From: Legionella sp.
Lineage (GTDB): Bacteria > Pseudomonadota > Gammaproteobacteria > Legionellales > Legionellaceae
NCBI GenBank assembly: GCA_030694525.1
Contig: JAUXYG010000049.1
Span: forward strand, 1-34,342
DNA: 34,342 nt
Direction: 5' to 3'
Part shown: piece by piece, positions 1-7,957 of the stretch
Position numbering within the stretch: position 1 is the first letter of the stretch
Layout: every line of letters begins with the position of its first letter
Translations under genes and position numbers: made by a program
Notes under the pieces: generated by a model
What the model was told of the DNA's origin: nothing
Databases searched by the model: none
What the model saw: only the letters and a program-made list of their open reading frames with translations

Positions 1-144
1 GGGTTTAGGTTTGTTGCTTGGAAATAAAAAATAATATGCAGTAGCAACTCCTGTGGCCACTCCTCCTGCGACACCTGAGGCAATGGTTATTATTGAGGTG
101 CTTTTTGCCACCACTGTAGCAACAAGCAAGGCGGGCAAGGGCAT
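1..144 (-). CDS. Small hydrophobic protein, 3' end cut by window edge
   Basis: This leftward reading frame starts at an ATG at 144 and is open for 48 codons to the window edge. An AAAGGA ribosome-binding site lies about 8 bases upstream of the ATG. The visible N-terminus begins MPLPALLVATVVAKS. It then has a Gly/Ala/Val-rich stretch (about residues 20-42) that looks like a membrane segment, followed by a polar FPSNKPKP. I do not recognise the family. It could be a small inner-membrane protein of the plasmid backbone. The good ribosome-binding site and clean frame make it likely real, but its length and function cannot be judged from here. Confidence 0.5.
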   Translation of the reverse strand, partial: MPLPALLVATVVAKSTSIITIASGVAGGVATGVATAYYFLFPSNKPKP

Positions 145-733
145 TTGTTTATTCCTTTAGCAGTTTATCTCAAGGGATAAAATCTAGAATGACCTAAACA
201 TTACCAGTTCGACTAAATTAAATCAACGATGATTATAATTTTTCAAATGCTCAATTCGAAAAATAATAGACAAAAATTTAAATTAAGATAGAAGATCAAG
301 ATCTCTGTGTAGTAACTAGTATCTTCAGAAATACCAAACTCACGGCATACATCCTTTAAACCTGTCTTCTTCTTTCGTTTTCAAAATGATGATTAGTTGG
401 CTTTCACTATATAGCGATTTCTGCATAGGTCCTTGAGTCATATTAAACGAACAGTTCTCCTAGTTTTTGGAAAGATTATAGGGAGAGATTTACAATTTAC
501 TATTTTAGTAACCACCCTCTTAAGTTAGTTTCTTATTTTATTTGTTTTAATTCATAAAGATATCTATATAAAATTAATTCCAATATACCGGTTGATAAAA
601 GGCTAACGCAATAATTTCTAATTTTTCAGACTTCATAATTTCATCCAATATGTTTTGAGAGTTCTCTTAAAATAAAAAATCAAGCTCTGTATATACTAAA
701 TACATATTTCCTAATAATTAATATTCTTAAAAA
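145..733. other. Intergenic region, no intact gene
   Basis: This AT-rich stretch separates two leftward genes. Apart from the IS3 orfA remnant (317-441) I see no credible coding frame, RNA gene or strong terminator. It must contain the end of the winged-helix gene transcript and the promoter of the gene at the left edge. No clear -35/-10 pair stands out. Confidence 0.5.
317..441 (-). pseudogene. Remnant of IS3-family transposase orfA
   Basis: Read leftward from 441 the frame gives MTQGPMQKSLYSESQLIIIL. One base out of frame, it continues as TGLKDVCREFGISEDTSYY. This matches the usual start of IS3-family OrfA proteins: a helix with the pattern ESQI..IL, then a KDVCR.(F/Y)GIS helix-turn-helix. 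The frame is broken around 365-375, and no orfB or terminal inverted repeats are visible nearby. It is therefore a short dead fragment, probably left by an old insertion in the intergenic region. Confidence 0.6.
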
Positions 734-2122
734 TTAAAGAAAATATTCACTTTTTTTATTTGGCCAAATGTTCTCTTTAAAATATTTTGAAAGTTTTGCT
801 ATAGGTGGAGTGAGATCTCCATTCTTTTTTTCTGTTAATTTTAAACGTTCTTGTTCACCTAACATCTCTTCCCATTCGTTAAAAGCTAATTTAAATGCTT
901 CTTCTTCTAAAGATTTTCTACGTGCAATCTCTGCTTTTTTGGATTCTAAAAATTTCAATTGTGCTATTTCAGAAGCTGAACGATACTCAGATTCTATCCA
1001 GCCTTGGCCTTTTCTTAGAACTCCCATCAAAACATTTAAAGGTTCTTCGTATTTTTTAAATTTGGGGTTATGTTCTAAACCAAAAGCAAAATGATAAATA
1101 GATTCTTGAACTACAGTAGGCTCATTCTTATCAATTATTTGTTTAATTTGTGTTTTAGTAAACCCAATATGTGCTAAGGGATCATAATTAACATTTTCCC
1201 ATTCTGACGGTATGGATTCGTTTTTTTTATTATTGTTAATAGTAGTAATATTATTATTAATACTACTACTATTATATATATCCTGACTGATATCTCTTTG
1301 ATATCTATGAGCTAATATAATATCGCTAGCAAAAATATTGGATTTATTATTTTTTTTAATATTTTCTAAAAGCTTCAAAATTTCAATTGTTATACCTAAA
1401 TTTACATATCCTCCTTTTGCATTTTTACCTGGATGTCTTATAAGTAATTTTTTATCAATTAATCTTTTCAATGTGGTTTTTGTTGTACCTAAGGTAGTTT
1501 GTGCCACTATAGCTAAAGACGCAGTCTGAACAGGACCTGTTTCTAGGCTATCCCGTGCTGCACATATTTCAATAACCATATCAAAAATTAGTTTTTGCTT
1601 GCCAGATAATCTTATAATTTCTTGTTCGAGAATAGGTTCTAACGTTTCATTTTTTTTATTATTGATTTCATCAATAGTTTCATTATATTGAGCATTTTTA
1701 TCTGAATTATTTAAGCTAACGTTCGCATTATTATCTTCTGTTTTAGATATCTTAATGGTATCTAAAATGTTATCTAAATGATTGCTTTTTGTATCCTCAT
1801 TGTTTCCTATAGTGATATCTTTTGGATATTTAATGGATTCCTGACGAGTACCTGTTTCGATACCTGAGTGATATACGTTTGATATCTTTTGGTCATCTAA
1901 GTTGATATCTGAATTGTTGCTTTCATCAACTGAGTTTAGATGATCATTCTTTGTAATATCCAAAATTTCATTTTTGTTTATTGATGACTCCTGAAGTGTT
2001 GATTCAGAATGAGCATTAACTTTTAAGGACGTGCTATCTCCAGATAGATCCCAAGGTCTATAAGTTTTTTTAGTAAACTTTTTTATTCCTCTTTCTTTTA
2101 TAAGCTCTTTTAGTTCCGGCAT
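734..2122 (-). CDS. Winged-helix DNA-binding protein, partner of ParA (partition or replication)
   Basis: 462 residues. It starts 10 bases after parA stops, behind a strong AAGGAGG site, so the two form an operon. Residues 1-30 are basic. Residues 30-170 are Asn/Asp/Ser-rich and probably disordered. Residues about 172-252 form a winged-helix domain, with a TTLGTTKTTLKRLIDKKLL recognition-helix region and a KGGYVNLG wing. A second Asn-rich linker (285-300) leads to a C-terminal domain (310-430) ending in a charged helix. I recognise no ParB nuclease fold. Adjacency to parA and to the 12-bp repeat array suggests it is the centromere-binding adaptor; a replication initiator is the main alternative. 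Its own coding sequence contains degenerate copies of the array motif. The family assignment is uncertain, but the gene is secure. Confidence 0.8.
   Translation of the reverse strand: MPELKELIKERGIKKFTKKTYRPWDLSGDSTSLKVNAHSESTLQESSINKNEILDITKNDHLNSVDESNNSDINLDDQKISNVYHSGIETGTRQESIKYPKDITIGNNEDTKSNHLDNILDTIKISKTEDNNANVSLNNSDKNAQYNETIDEINNKKNETLEPILEQEIIRLSGKQKLIFDMVIEICAARDSLETGPVQTASLAIVAQTTLGTTKTTLKRLIDKKLLIRHPGKNAKGGYVNLGITIEILKLLENIKKNNKSNIFASDIILAHRYQRDISQDIYNSSSINNNITTINNNKKNESIPSEWENVNYDPLAHIGFTKTQIKQIIDKNEPTVVQESIYHFAFGLEHNPKFKKYEEPLNVLMGVLRKGQGWIESEYRSASEIAQLKFLESKKAEIARRKSLEEEAFKLAFNEWEEMLGEQERLKLTEKKNGDLTPPIAKLSKYFKENIWPNKKSEYFL
1746..1909. repeat. Degenerate GATATC-type repeats inside the winged-helix gene
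   Basis: On the + strand, GATATC or one-mismatch variants begin at 1746, 1757, 1769, 1814, 1825, 1859, 1870, 1881 and 1904. Successive copies are mostly 11 or 12 bases apart, that is, on the same DNA face. They resemble the units of the array at 3397-3900 but are less uniform. A further pair of exact GATATC sites lies at 1289 and 1300. They fall in the part encoding the low-complexity N-terminal segment. Confidence 0.5.
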
Positions 2123-2132
2123 TTTATCCTCC

Positions 2133-3152
2133 TTATGCTAAGGCAATTTCATCTTTTGCCGTTTTAGAATAAGATTTGTCATCCCTTGGAATAGACTCCA
2201 GAGTTATGTTTAATAACTCTCTAGTTAGGCGGTCGAAATCGTCTCTTACTAAAGATTTTTTTAAATTACTAAAAGAGCTTCTATTTTCATCGGTGATGTT
2301 GGGGATCTCCTGAGCATATTGTACTGTTGTTGATAAAACCTTACCTTCTAAATCAGGATCTGAAATTAAAGACATTATTGCTTTATCAGACAATATTGTT
2401 TTTCCACTAAATTTATTCAAAAAAACTTTATATTCAATTGATTTGTCAAATCTTTTATTTAATGTATCTACTTCCTGTTTTAATATCTTTAGACCTTTAG
2501 CGCTAAATTTATCCGGATTTAGTGGTGCTAAAATAGTATCTGCATATAAACTAGCAGCGGTCACTGCTTGCCCCATCGTTGGCGGGCAATCAATAAAAAT
2601 GAAATCGTAATTGATTTCTATTGTGTTAAGAAGATTCTGATATAATTTTTCTAAAGGGTATCTTGAATTTACAATTTCATTGTCTAAAATAACGTTTTCT
2701 ATCCGACTTGGAAGGATATCTAACCCATTACATACAGTTACGATGCTATCGGCTATAGATGCATCCCCTTTAAGTAAATCAATAAGAACGGGATATTCTT
2801 CTCCATCTATACCATTTGCATCAGTAAGATTCCCTTGTGGATCAGCGTCAACCATTAATACTCTAGCGCCATAAGCATTTGCACAACTTGCTATGTTATT
2901 AATAGTTGTCGTTTTACCTGTGCCCCCTTTTACAATTTGTACTGCAATTTTTTTTCTTTTAAAATTAAAATTAAATAATTCTTTGGCTGAATTAAAGGTT
3001 AAAAAAGACTTATTTCCCATTTTTTCACAGTTAATATGTTTACTTTTTAACTGTTTATGGACTGCCTGCATAGAAATTCCTAAGAATTCAGCTATGTCTG
3101 ATATTGCACGTTTAGGTTGACGGTTCTGAGAATTATCTTTTTGGTCATTCAC
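2133..3152 (-). CDS. parA: ParA-family partition ATPase
   Basis: 339 residues. It is a Walker-type ATPase that positions plasmid copies before cell division by dynamic binding to the nucleoid. A helix-turn-helix at residues 17-38 (ISDIAEFLGISMQAVHKQL) precedes the ATPase core, as in type Ia ParA proteins that also repress their own promoter. The deviant Walker A KGGTGKTT is at 75-82, VDADPQGN at 101-108, and the Walker B FIFIDCPP at 184-191. The frame starts with GTG at 3152 after a weak purine-rich site; the ATG four bases downstream is out of frame. It is the first gene of a leftward operon with the winged-helix gene, and the 12-bp repeat array lies about 240 bases upstream. The assignment is strong; its exact subtype is inferred. 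Confidence 0.95.
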   Translation of the reverse strand: MNDQKDNSQNRQPKRAISDIAEFLGISMQAVHKQLKSKHINCEKMGNKSFLTFNSAKELFNFNFKRKKIAVQIVKGGTGKTTTINNIASCANAYGARVLMVDADPQGNLTDANGIDGEEYPVLIDLLKGDASIADSIVTVCNGLDILPSRIENVILDNEIVNSRYPLEKLYQNLLNTIEINYDFIFIDCPPTMGQAVTAASLYADTILAPLNPDKFSAKGLKILKQEVDTLNKRFDKSIEYKVFLNKFSGKTILSDKAIMSLISDPDLEGKVLSTTVQYAQEIPNITDENRSSFSNLKKSLVRDDFDRLTRELLNITLESIPRDDKSYSKTAKDEIALA

Positions 3153-3396
3153 TTTCTTCTTCTTATTATGGTTGGCGTTATGTACGATTTTAACAATAAA
3201 TCAACAACCATGTAAACCTTTGATGAATAAGAATTTTCATAAATTTTAATTAATGGTAATATTGTGAAAAGTGAGAAAATCAAATAATCCACATTATTGT
3301 GATCTGTAGATCTTTTCAAATTTAAATTTTGTCCTTTATAAATATCGTATCTTTAATAAACTTATATCCTTACGATTTGCATACTCATACCATAGT
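3153..3396. promoter_or_regulatory. parA upstream region
   Basis: 244 bases of AT-rich DNA between the parA start and the repeat array. It must hold the leftward parA promoter. I cannot choose a single -35/-10 pair with confidence. Short degenerate relatives of the 12-bp unit occur around 3340-3370. Since the ParA protein has an N-terminal helix-turn-helix, autorepression here is plausible but not shown. Confidence 0.35.
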
Positions 3397-3900
3397 GATA
3401 TCTATGATGGTATCTATAATGGTATCTATGATGATATCCATGATGATATCCATGATGATATCCATGATGATATCTATAATGGTATCTATGATGATATCCA
3501 TGATGATATCCATGATGATATCCATGATGATATCCATGACGATATCTATGACGGTATCTATGATGGTATCCATGATGGTATCTATGATGATATCCATGAT
3601 GATATCCATGATGATATCTATGATGGTATCTATGATGGTATCTATGATGGTATCTATGATGGTATCTATGATGGTATCCATGATGGTATCTATGTTGGTA
3701 TCCATGATGATATCTATGGTGGTATCTATGATGATATCTATGGTGATATCTATAATGATATCTATGGTGATATCTATGGTGATATCCATGATGATATCTA
3801 TGGTGGTATCTATGATGACATCCATGATAATATCTATAATGATATCTATAGTGATATCTATGATGATATCTATGATGATATCTTTAATGGTATCTTATTG
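3397..3900. repeat. Array of 42 tandem 12-bp repeats, candidate partition centromere
   Basis: By direct reading there are 42 head-to-tail 12-bp units in unbroken register. The consensus is G(A/G)TATC(T/C)ATGAT. Only the last two units (3877-3900) are clearly degenerate, and weaker relatives extend on both sides (about 3340-3396 and 3901-3945). Roughly half of the units carry the palindrome GATATC; others carry GGTATC. Because 12 is divisible by three and the unit has no stop, both strands give long meaningless reading frames, which I do not call genes. The site beside parA, the helical-scale period and the copy number fit a centromere for cooperative loading of a small binding protein. Replication iterons are the alternative. 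Confidence 0.85.
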
Positions 3901-4285
3901 GCTGTTAATTTTGATACCTCAAATGATATCTATATTGGTACCTGATTAATAAAATATGAATATATTGAAACTTAGTCGTGGTATTGAAAAAATATCTATT
4001 TCTTTAGATGAAAGATTAGTTATTTCATTAAGAAAGTCAAAATTTTTAATTACGATTAGCGATCGATTGTTAGAAGAAAAAAAGACTTTTAGAGTTAGCC
4101 TACTTAAAATTATCCAATGATGATGTATGGCTTGTTCCCGTTGAGTGAGCTTCAATTTTTATGTGCAAATGGTTGGTCATTCGCCAAATTTAAGAATGAG
4201 ATCAAGTCCTTCAAGGATTTACCTTAGAGTATTTCTGAAGTAAAAATAGGGGATCAAGCATGCATTCGTTTTATAACAAAATGAC

Positions 4286-4299
4286 GCCACGCGCGTGGC
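4286..4299. repeat. 14-bp perfect palindrome
   Basis: GCCACGCGCGTGGC is fully self-complementary and strikingly GC-rich within an AT-rich region. It could be a protein-binding site, or a short stem followed by a T-rich stretch (ATTTTCTGATTTTATTT) acting as a weak terminator. Nothing nearby decides between them. Confidence 0.4.
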
Positions 4300-4471
4300 A
4301 TTTTCTGATTTTATTTCTATGGAATCAAAAAAAGATTAAACAAAGTTGAATTTGAAAAATTTAAGTGATGATAAGTTTGAGTTATTGAAAATAAAAATAT
4401 CTGAACTATCAGGCAATTTTGAAAGAAAATAATACAAAGTAATTAATTTAGATAATCATTAAACCAGATAT

Positions 4472-4649
4472 ATGGAGCCCACGTCAGACACTAACACAGA
4501 ATTGAATAATGATAAACATGTAACGTTGAGCGTTGATATTCCTTATGAATTAAAAGATAATTAAAATTTCGATCTTAAAGGAAGGTAAATCGATTAAGGA
4601 GCTAGTTATAGAAGCCTTAGAGAAATATTTTGTTGATTATAAGGAATAA
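4472..4649 (+). pseudogene. Frameshifted ribbon-helix-helix DNA-binding protein
   Basis: Frame 1 runs from the ATG at 4472 to a stop at 4562-4564 and contains the strand VTLSVDIPYELKD. A one-base shift near 4560 opens a second frame to 4649, reading IKISILKEGKSIKELVIEAL. Joined, they give a roughly 58-residue protein with the pattern of a ribbon-helix-helix (Arc/CopG/ParG-like) protein: a beta strand, then two helices with K(S/T)IKELV. The break is a simple frameshift with no recognisable slippery sequence. It may be the relic of a small partition or control protein. Confidence 0.5.
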
Positions 4650-4730
4650 TATTACAAGATAATAATTCCTTAGATAACTATATTATAATTAATGAAATTA
4701 CTTTATGTGTTTGGAAGGAAAGTTAATAAA

Positions 4731-4745
4731 AGCCTATAATAGGCT
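4731..4745. repeat. Small hairpin upstream of the amidase
   Basis: The arms AGCCTA and TAGGCT surround a 3-base loop, 19 bases before the amidase start. It could be an operator half-site pair or a hairpin in the 5' leader. There is no T-run, so it is not a classical terminator. Confidence 0.3.
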
Positions 4746-4764
4746 AACCAAAAGTTGATTAAAT

Positions 4765-5997
4765 ATGGTCTCTTCCCCTATTTTTGAAAAAACTGAAAAT
4801 ATTTCCCAATATCCTGTTTTGATAAATAAAATCAATGTTAAGCCTACAGGAAATGGAATATTGGATAAGCTAACCTTTGCTGTAAAAGATGTTATAGATA
4901 TTAAAGGTCAGAAGACCAGTTGCGGTAATCCAACATGGCTTAGCCAACAATTAATATGTGATGTTCATGCTATTTGCATAGAGCAATTATTAGCTAGCGG
5001 AGCCATGTGTTTGGGTAAAACAGTTTTGGGCGAATTTGGTTCTGGTAGTACTGGTGTTAATCATTTCTATGGTATGCCTAAAAATCCTAAAGCACCTGAT
5101 AGAGTGCCAGGAGGATCATCAAGCGGATCTGCATCGATTGTAGCAGAAGGAATAGTTGATTTTGCTTTAGGAACAGATGCGGCAGGTTCCGTAAGAGTAC
5201 CAGCAAGTTTTTGTGGTATATATGGCATGCGTCTATCGCATGGAATTGTTTCAATGTCAGGAGTTAAAAATTTTGCTCCTAGTTTTGATACTTTAGGGAT
5301 TTTTTCAAAAACAATAGAGATACAAGAGCTTGTTTTTGAAACGCTAGTTGGACGGAATCTTAAAAAACAAATTGATACAGCAAACAAATTTTATGTGCTC
5401 GAAGATTATTTTATGCGTGTTAGTCCTGATCAACGTAAAATATTCTATCAATTTATTAATAAAAGTTGTGATGTACTACAATTAAAACCTACATTTATTA
5501 AATTAACAGATATTCACCCCGACATATATGATGCCAAGACAGGTATAAGCGCTATTTTTAGAATTATTTTATGTTCTGAAATATGGACAACCATAGGGAG
5601 TTGGGCAAAAGTTAATCTTGAATTTTCAAAAACAACTTATGTTGATTTTAGTTATATGGCCAAGATAGATAGAACTTTGTTACTTGAAGCATTTAAACGA
5701 AAAGAGTTGTATGCTGACAGACTAAATACGTTACTAAGTCCAGGAAGTATACTTTGTATACCTAGTGCGCCCGATGTAGCCCCATTTAGGAATAAAGAAT
5801 ATAAACAAGTAAATGAATTTGATTATGATAAGCTTAGGCCCCTAGTCGCGTTATCAAGTTTAGGAAAGCTACCTCAAATTAATATCCCTGTAGAACCCAT
5901 CGGGTCACTGCCCTTTGGAATATCTTTTCTCAGTAATCATAATCAGGATTATTTTTTGATACAAGCTGTAAAAAAAATAATTGCAGGCAAATATTAG
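4765..5997 (+). CDS. Amidase of the amidase-signature family
   Basis: 410 residues. Amidase-signature enzymes hydrolyse carboxamides with a Ser-cisSer-Lys triad. Here the triad reads as Lys41 (FAVKDVIDI), Ser118 in GGSSSGSAS and nucleophile Ser142 in GTDAAGSVRVPAS. The spacing of 24 residues between the two serines is the usual one. The core is complete and there is no signal peptide, so it is cytoplasmic. Length and layout recall the stand-alone amidases of about 420 residues (AMI1-like) rather than GatA, which is longer and works with GatB/C. The substrate is unknown. No clear ribosome-binding site precedes the ATG. Its stop overlaps the stop of the convergent transporter gene by four bases. 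It looks like accessory cargo. Confidence 0.88.
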   Translation: MVSSPIFEKTENISQYPVLINKINVKPTGNGILDKLTFAVKDVIDIKGQKTSCGNPTWLSQQLICDVHAICIEQLLASGAMCLGKTVLGEFGSGSTGVNHFYGMPKNPKAPDRVPGGSSSGSASIVAEGIVDFALGTDAAGSVRVPASFCGIYGMRLSHGIVSMSGVKNFAPSFDTLGIFSKTIEIQELVFETLVGRNLKKQIDTANKFYVLEDYFMRVSPDQRKIFYQFINKSCDVLQLKPTFIKLTDIHPDIYDAKTGISAIFRIILCSEIWTTIGSWAKVNLEFSKTTYVDFSYMAKIDRTLLLEAFKRKELYADRLNTLLSPGSILCIPSAPDVAPFRNKEYKQVNEFDYDKLRPLVALSSLGKLPQINIPVEPIGSLPFGISFLSNHNQDYFLIQAVKKIIAGKY

Positions 5998-7295
5998 TTC
6001 TTTTTTGAAGCAAAAGTAAATTGGAAGGGATTGTAGTTAATATTATAATCAAACACATCAACCCCTTCTTTTTTCTTCAGGAACCTAGAAATCATATAAA
6101 TTAAAGGGATGGTGGCACCGCACCATAGTAACTTATATCCATATGCTAATATCATATTAGGTAATAATTGTGTTTTAAAATCAAGTTTATCAGAAAAACC
6201 AATAACACCACCGACAATTTGTAATACAGCTTCTCCCAACATAGTGGAGCCTAATATTCTTGCCCATAAATATTGACCAGCTACAATTACTTTAGATTTT
6301 GATAGGAAAAAATCATTGATAATAGAGCCTATAAATAAAGATACAAGTAATGCAATAACTTGTCTCGGTTGTGTATTAAAAACAGTTGCAAATGCAGGGT
6401 TATCTTGATAAATAGCGCTTGTATCTGTTGGTAAGTGGATGACAATCTGAGAATAGAAAACATAAAATAAAATTGAAAAAATCGAAAGAACAATCATTTG
6501 TCTTGCGGCACTGAAACCGTATACTTCTGTTGTTATATCTTGTATACAAAATGTTATTGGAAAAAAAATAATTCCTCCACCAAACGGTATGACTATATCA
6601 GTGAATGGAACATAGAAAGGAAACATGCGTCTTACAATACTTATCCCTGTAAGAATTAATGTTATATAGCATATACATAAAATGTGATAATAATGAAAAT
6701 TAGGTGAGCCTTGAGAAGGGTAATTTTCTCTTTTACTGCTATCAACAAGTACGGTCTTTAAAAAATCATTGCTTGCGGAAATCCCAACACGGGCGGCTTC
6801 TAATGATCCTAAACTGTAAAGAAGAGAATGACTTTGCGCTAACTCTATGGCTGTAAGAGTTTTTTGGTAATTTGAATTTATATCCGCAATTTCAAATATT
6901 GTTTCGTTACCATTATTACTAAATGACTGAGAGCTAATCTTTAATGTAGGGCTTTGCTTGATAATTGATAACGATGCACAAGATGTTTTTATATATTCAG
7001 GGAGTTGATTATATCCTATATCATTACCAATATTTGCTATAAATGAAATTTTACACACTTCTACAGGGTGTATATGTTGTAGAATTTTTGGGTTACAAGC
7101 CAAATAACGAAGTGAGAATTTAACCTTTACTCTTTTAATGGCAACTTGCATCATAGCTACGATTTGATCGTTATTAGCTATATAACAATGCAACAATTTC
7201 AATTTGTATTGATTTTTCGTAACAAATACTGCTTCCCTGAATCGGTATAAAAAAGATTGAATAAATACATTTAATTTGATTAAGAAATTATCCAT
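5994..7295 (-). CDS. VUT/YhhQ-like membrane transporter with novel N-terminal domain
   Basis: 433 residues. Residues about 203-410 form a multi-pass membrane domain of the VUT/YhhQ family, whose members import queuosine precursors. The family-like stretch FPITFCIQDITTEVYG is at 246-260, followed by RILGSTMLGE at 346-355. The Asp normally found after the GST..G(Q/E) segment is not evident. Residues 1-200 are soluble, contain several Cys and match nothing I recognise; ordinary YhhQ proteins are only about 220 residues long. The start ATG shares a base with the stop of the upstream repressor gene (TAATG), so the two are translationally coupled. Transport of a queuosine precursor is a family inference and the role of the extension is unknown. 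Confidence 0.75.
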   Translation of the reverse strand: MDNFLIKLNVFIQSFLYRFREAVFVTKNQYKLKLLHCYIANNDQIVAMMQVAIKRVKVKFSLRYLACNPKILQHIHPVEVCKISFIANIGNDIGYNQLPEYIKTSCASLSIIKQSPTLKISSQSFSNNGNETIFEIADINSNYQKTLTAIELAQSHSLLYSLGSLEAARVGISASNDFLKTVLVDSSKRENYPSQGSPNFHYYHILCICYITLILTGISIVRRMFPFYVPFTDIVIPFGGGIIFFPITFCIQDITTEVYGFSAARQMIVLSIFSILFYVFYSQIVIHLPTDTSAIYQDNPAFATVFNTQPRQVIALLVSLFIGSIINDFFLSKSKVIVAGQYLWARILGSTMLGEAVLQIVGGVIGFSDKLDFKTQLLPNMILAYGYKLLWCGATIPLIYMISRFLKKKEGVDVFDYNINYNPFQFTFASKKN

Positions 7296-7957
7296 TAGCC
7301 TTTCCTAAAATCACTTTTTGCTTGAATGACAGTTCCTATTAATATATCTTTTTCGTCAATTTGAATTGGTTTGTATGCGTAATTTATTGGTTTTAAAATA
7401 TGGTTGTCTTCTTCTTCTATATATTGCCTCAACACAATTTGCTTAGATTTATCTAATAAATAAATAACGAAATCTCTGTGCTTTGCTATCACTGTAGTAT
7501 CAATTATTACAAATATTCCTTCTATAAACTGAGGAAACATACTATCGCCTTTTACCTCAAAGGCCATGCATCTATCACTTATTGATGGTTCTACTTCTAC
7601 CGATTGTTCTTCTTTTTTAATTAATAAGTTGCTCCATTCTAAACTCATATTTGATTGAATTTTTTCAAGAATAGATTGATTTTGATCCATAGTGTATATG
7701 GGTAAACGAGTAGTATCAAAAGTAGATTCTTTTAAAAGTTGGTCAGATAGTAGTTGATCAACGGTTATATTAAAAAAATCAGCGATAGTTTTTAATGTGG
7801 ATGCTCTAGGATCGTCAGTAGTTCCTTTCAAGAGCCTATTTAGTGTCGCCTGAGGTAAGTTAGCCTTTCTTGAAAGTTCAGCTTCGCTAATATTAAATTT
7901 TCTTGTAAGAAAAAGTAAATTATCTTTTATTCGTAAGCTAATAGTTGACTCATTCAT
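7295..7957 (-). CDS. cI/LexA-like transcriptional repressor (helix-turn-helix plus S24 domain)
   Basis: 220 residues. The N-terminal XRE helix-turn-helix (about 22-70, with AELSRKANLPQATLNRLLKG) is joined by a linker to a peptidase S24 domain (about 128-215). The catalytic serine motif is FEVKGDSMFPQF, with Ser139. The position expected to hold the general-base lysine reads IVLRQY, with Arg177, and no Ala-Gly or Cys-Gly cleavage pair is evident in the linker. Self-cleavage may therefore be lost. Its place upstream of lvrA, facing away, corresponds to the phage-repressor-like gene (prpA/lvrR type) of Legionella conjugative elements, so it probably controls the lvr and transfer genes through the shared 7958-8235 region. 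It is cotranscribed with the VUT gene. Confidence 0.88.
   Translation of the reverse strand: MNESTISLRIKDNLLFLTRKFNISEAELSRKANLPQATLNRLLKGTTDDPRASTLKTIADFFNITVDQLLSDQLLKESTFDTTRLPIYTMDQNQSILEKIQSNMSLEWSNLLIKKEEQSVEVEPSISDRCMAFEVKGDSMFPQFIEGIFVIIDTTVIAKHRDFVIYLLDKSKQIVLRQYIEEEDNHILKPINYAYKPIQIDEKDILIGTVIQAKSDFRKG

Larger units (their letters stand above)
3956..4764. other. Decayed intergenic region right of the array
   Basis: No intact convincing gene. It contains a 54-codon frame from an ATG at 3956 to 4120, with an ISISLDERL-like strand but no ribosome-binding site. A 38-codon frame at 4319-4432 is interrupted by a stop at its seventh codon. It also holds a frameshifted ribbon-helix-helix gene (4472-4649), a perfect palindrome (4286-4299) and a small hairpin (4731-4745). 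The run of broken small frames suggests loss of former plasmid-control genes. Confidence 0.45.

Noticed and set aside
768..1094. Rightward frame opposite the winged-helix gene
   Set aside because: It is an antisense shadow of a well-supported gene, with no start signals.
3397..3900. CRISPR array
   Set aside because: The units are contiguous and have no spacers, the period is 12 bases, and no cas genes are present.
3329..3949. Long reading frames on both strands across the 12-bp array
   Set aside because: They arise because the repeat unit is a multiple of three with no stop codons in these frames. The products are monotonous four-residue repeats with no ribosome-binding site.
3946..4155. 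Leftward 69-residue frame
   Set aside because: No ribosome-binding site and no recognisable fold. The sequence looks like random AT-rich translation.
4556..4566. Programmed frameshift in the ribbon-helix-helix gene
   Set aside because: No recognisable slippery heptamer and no downstream structure are seen. Ordinary decay fits the broken small frames around it.
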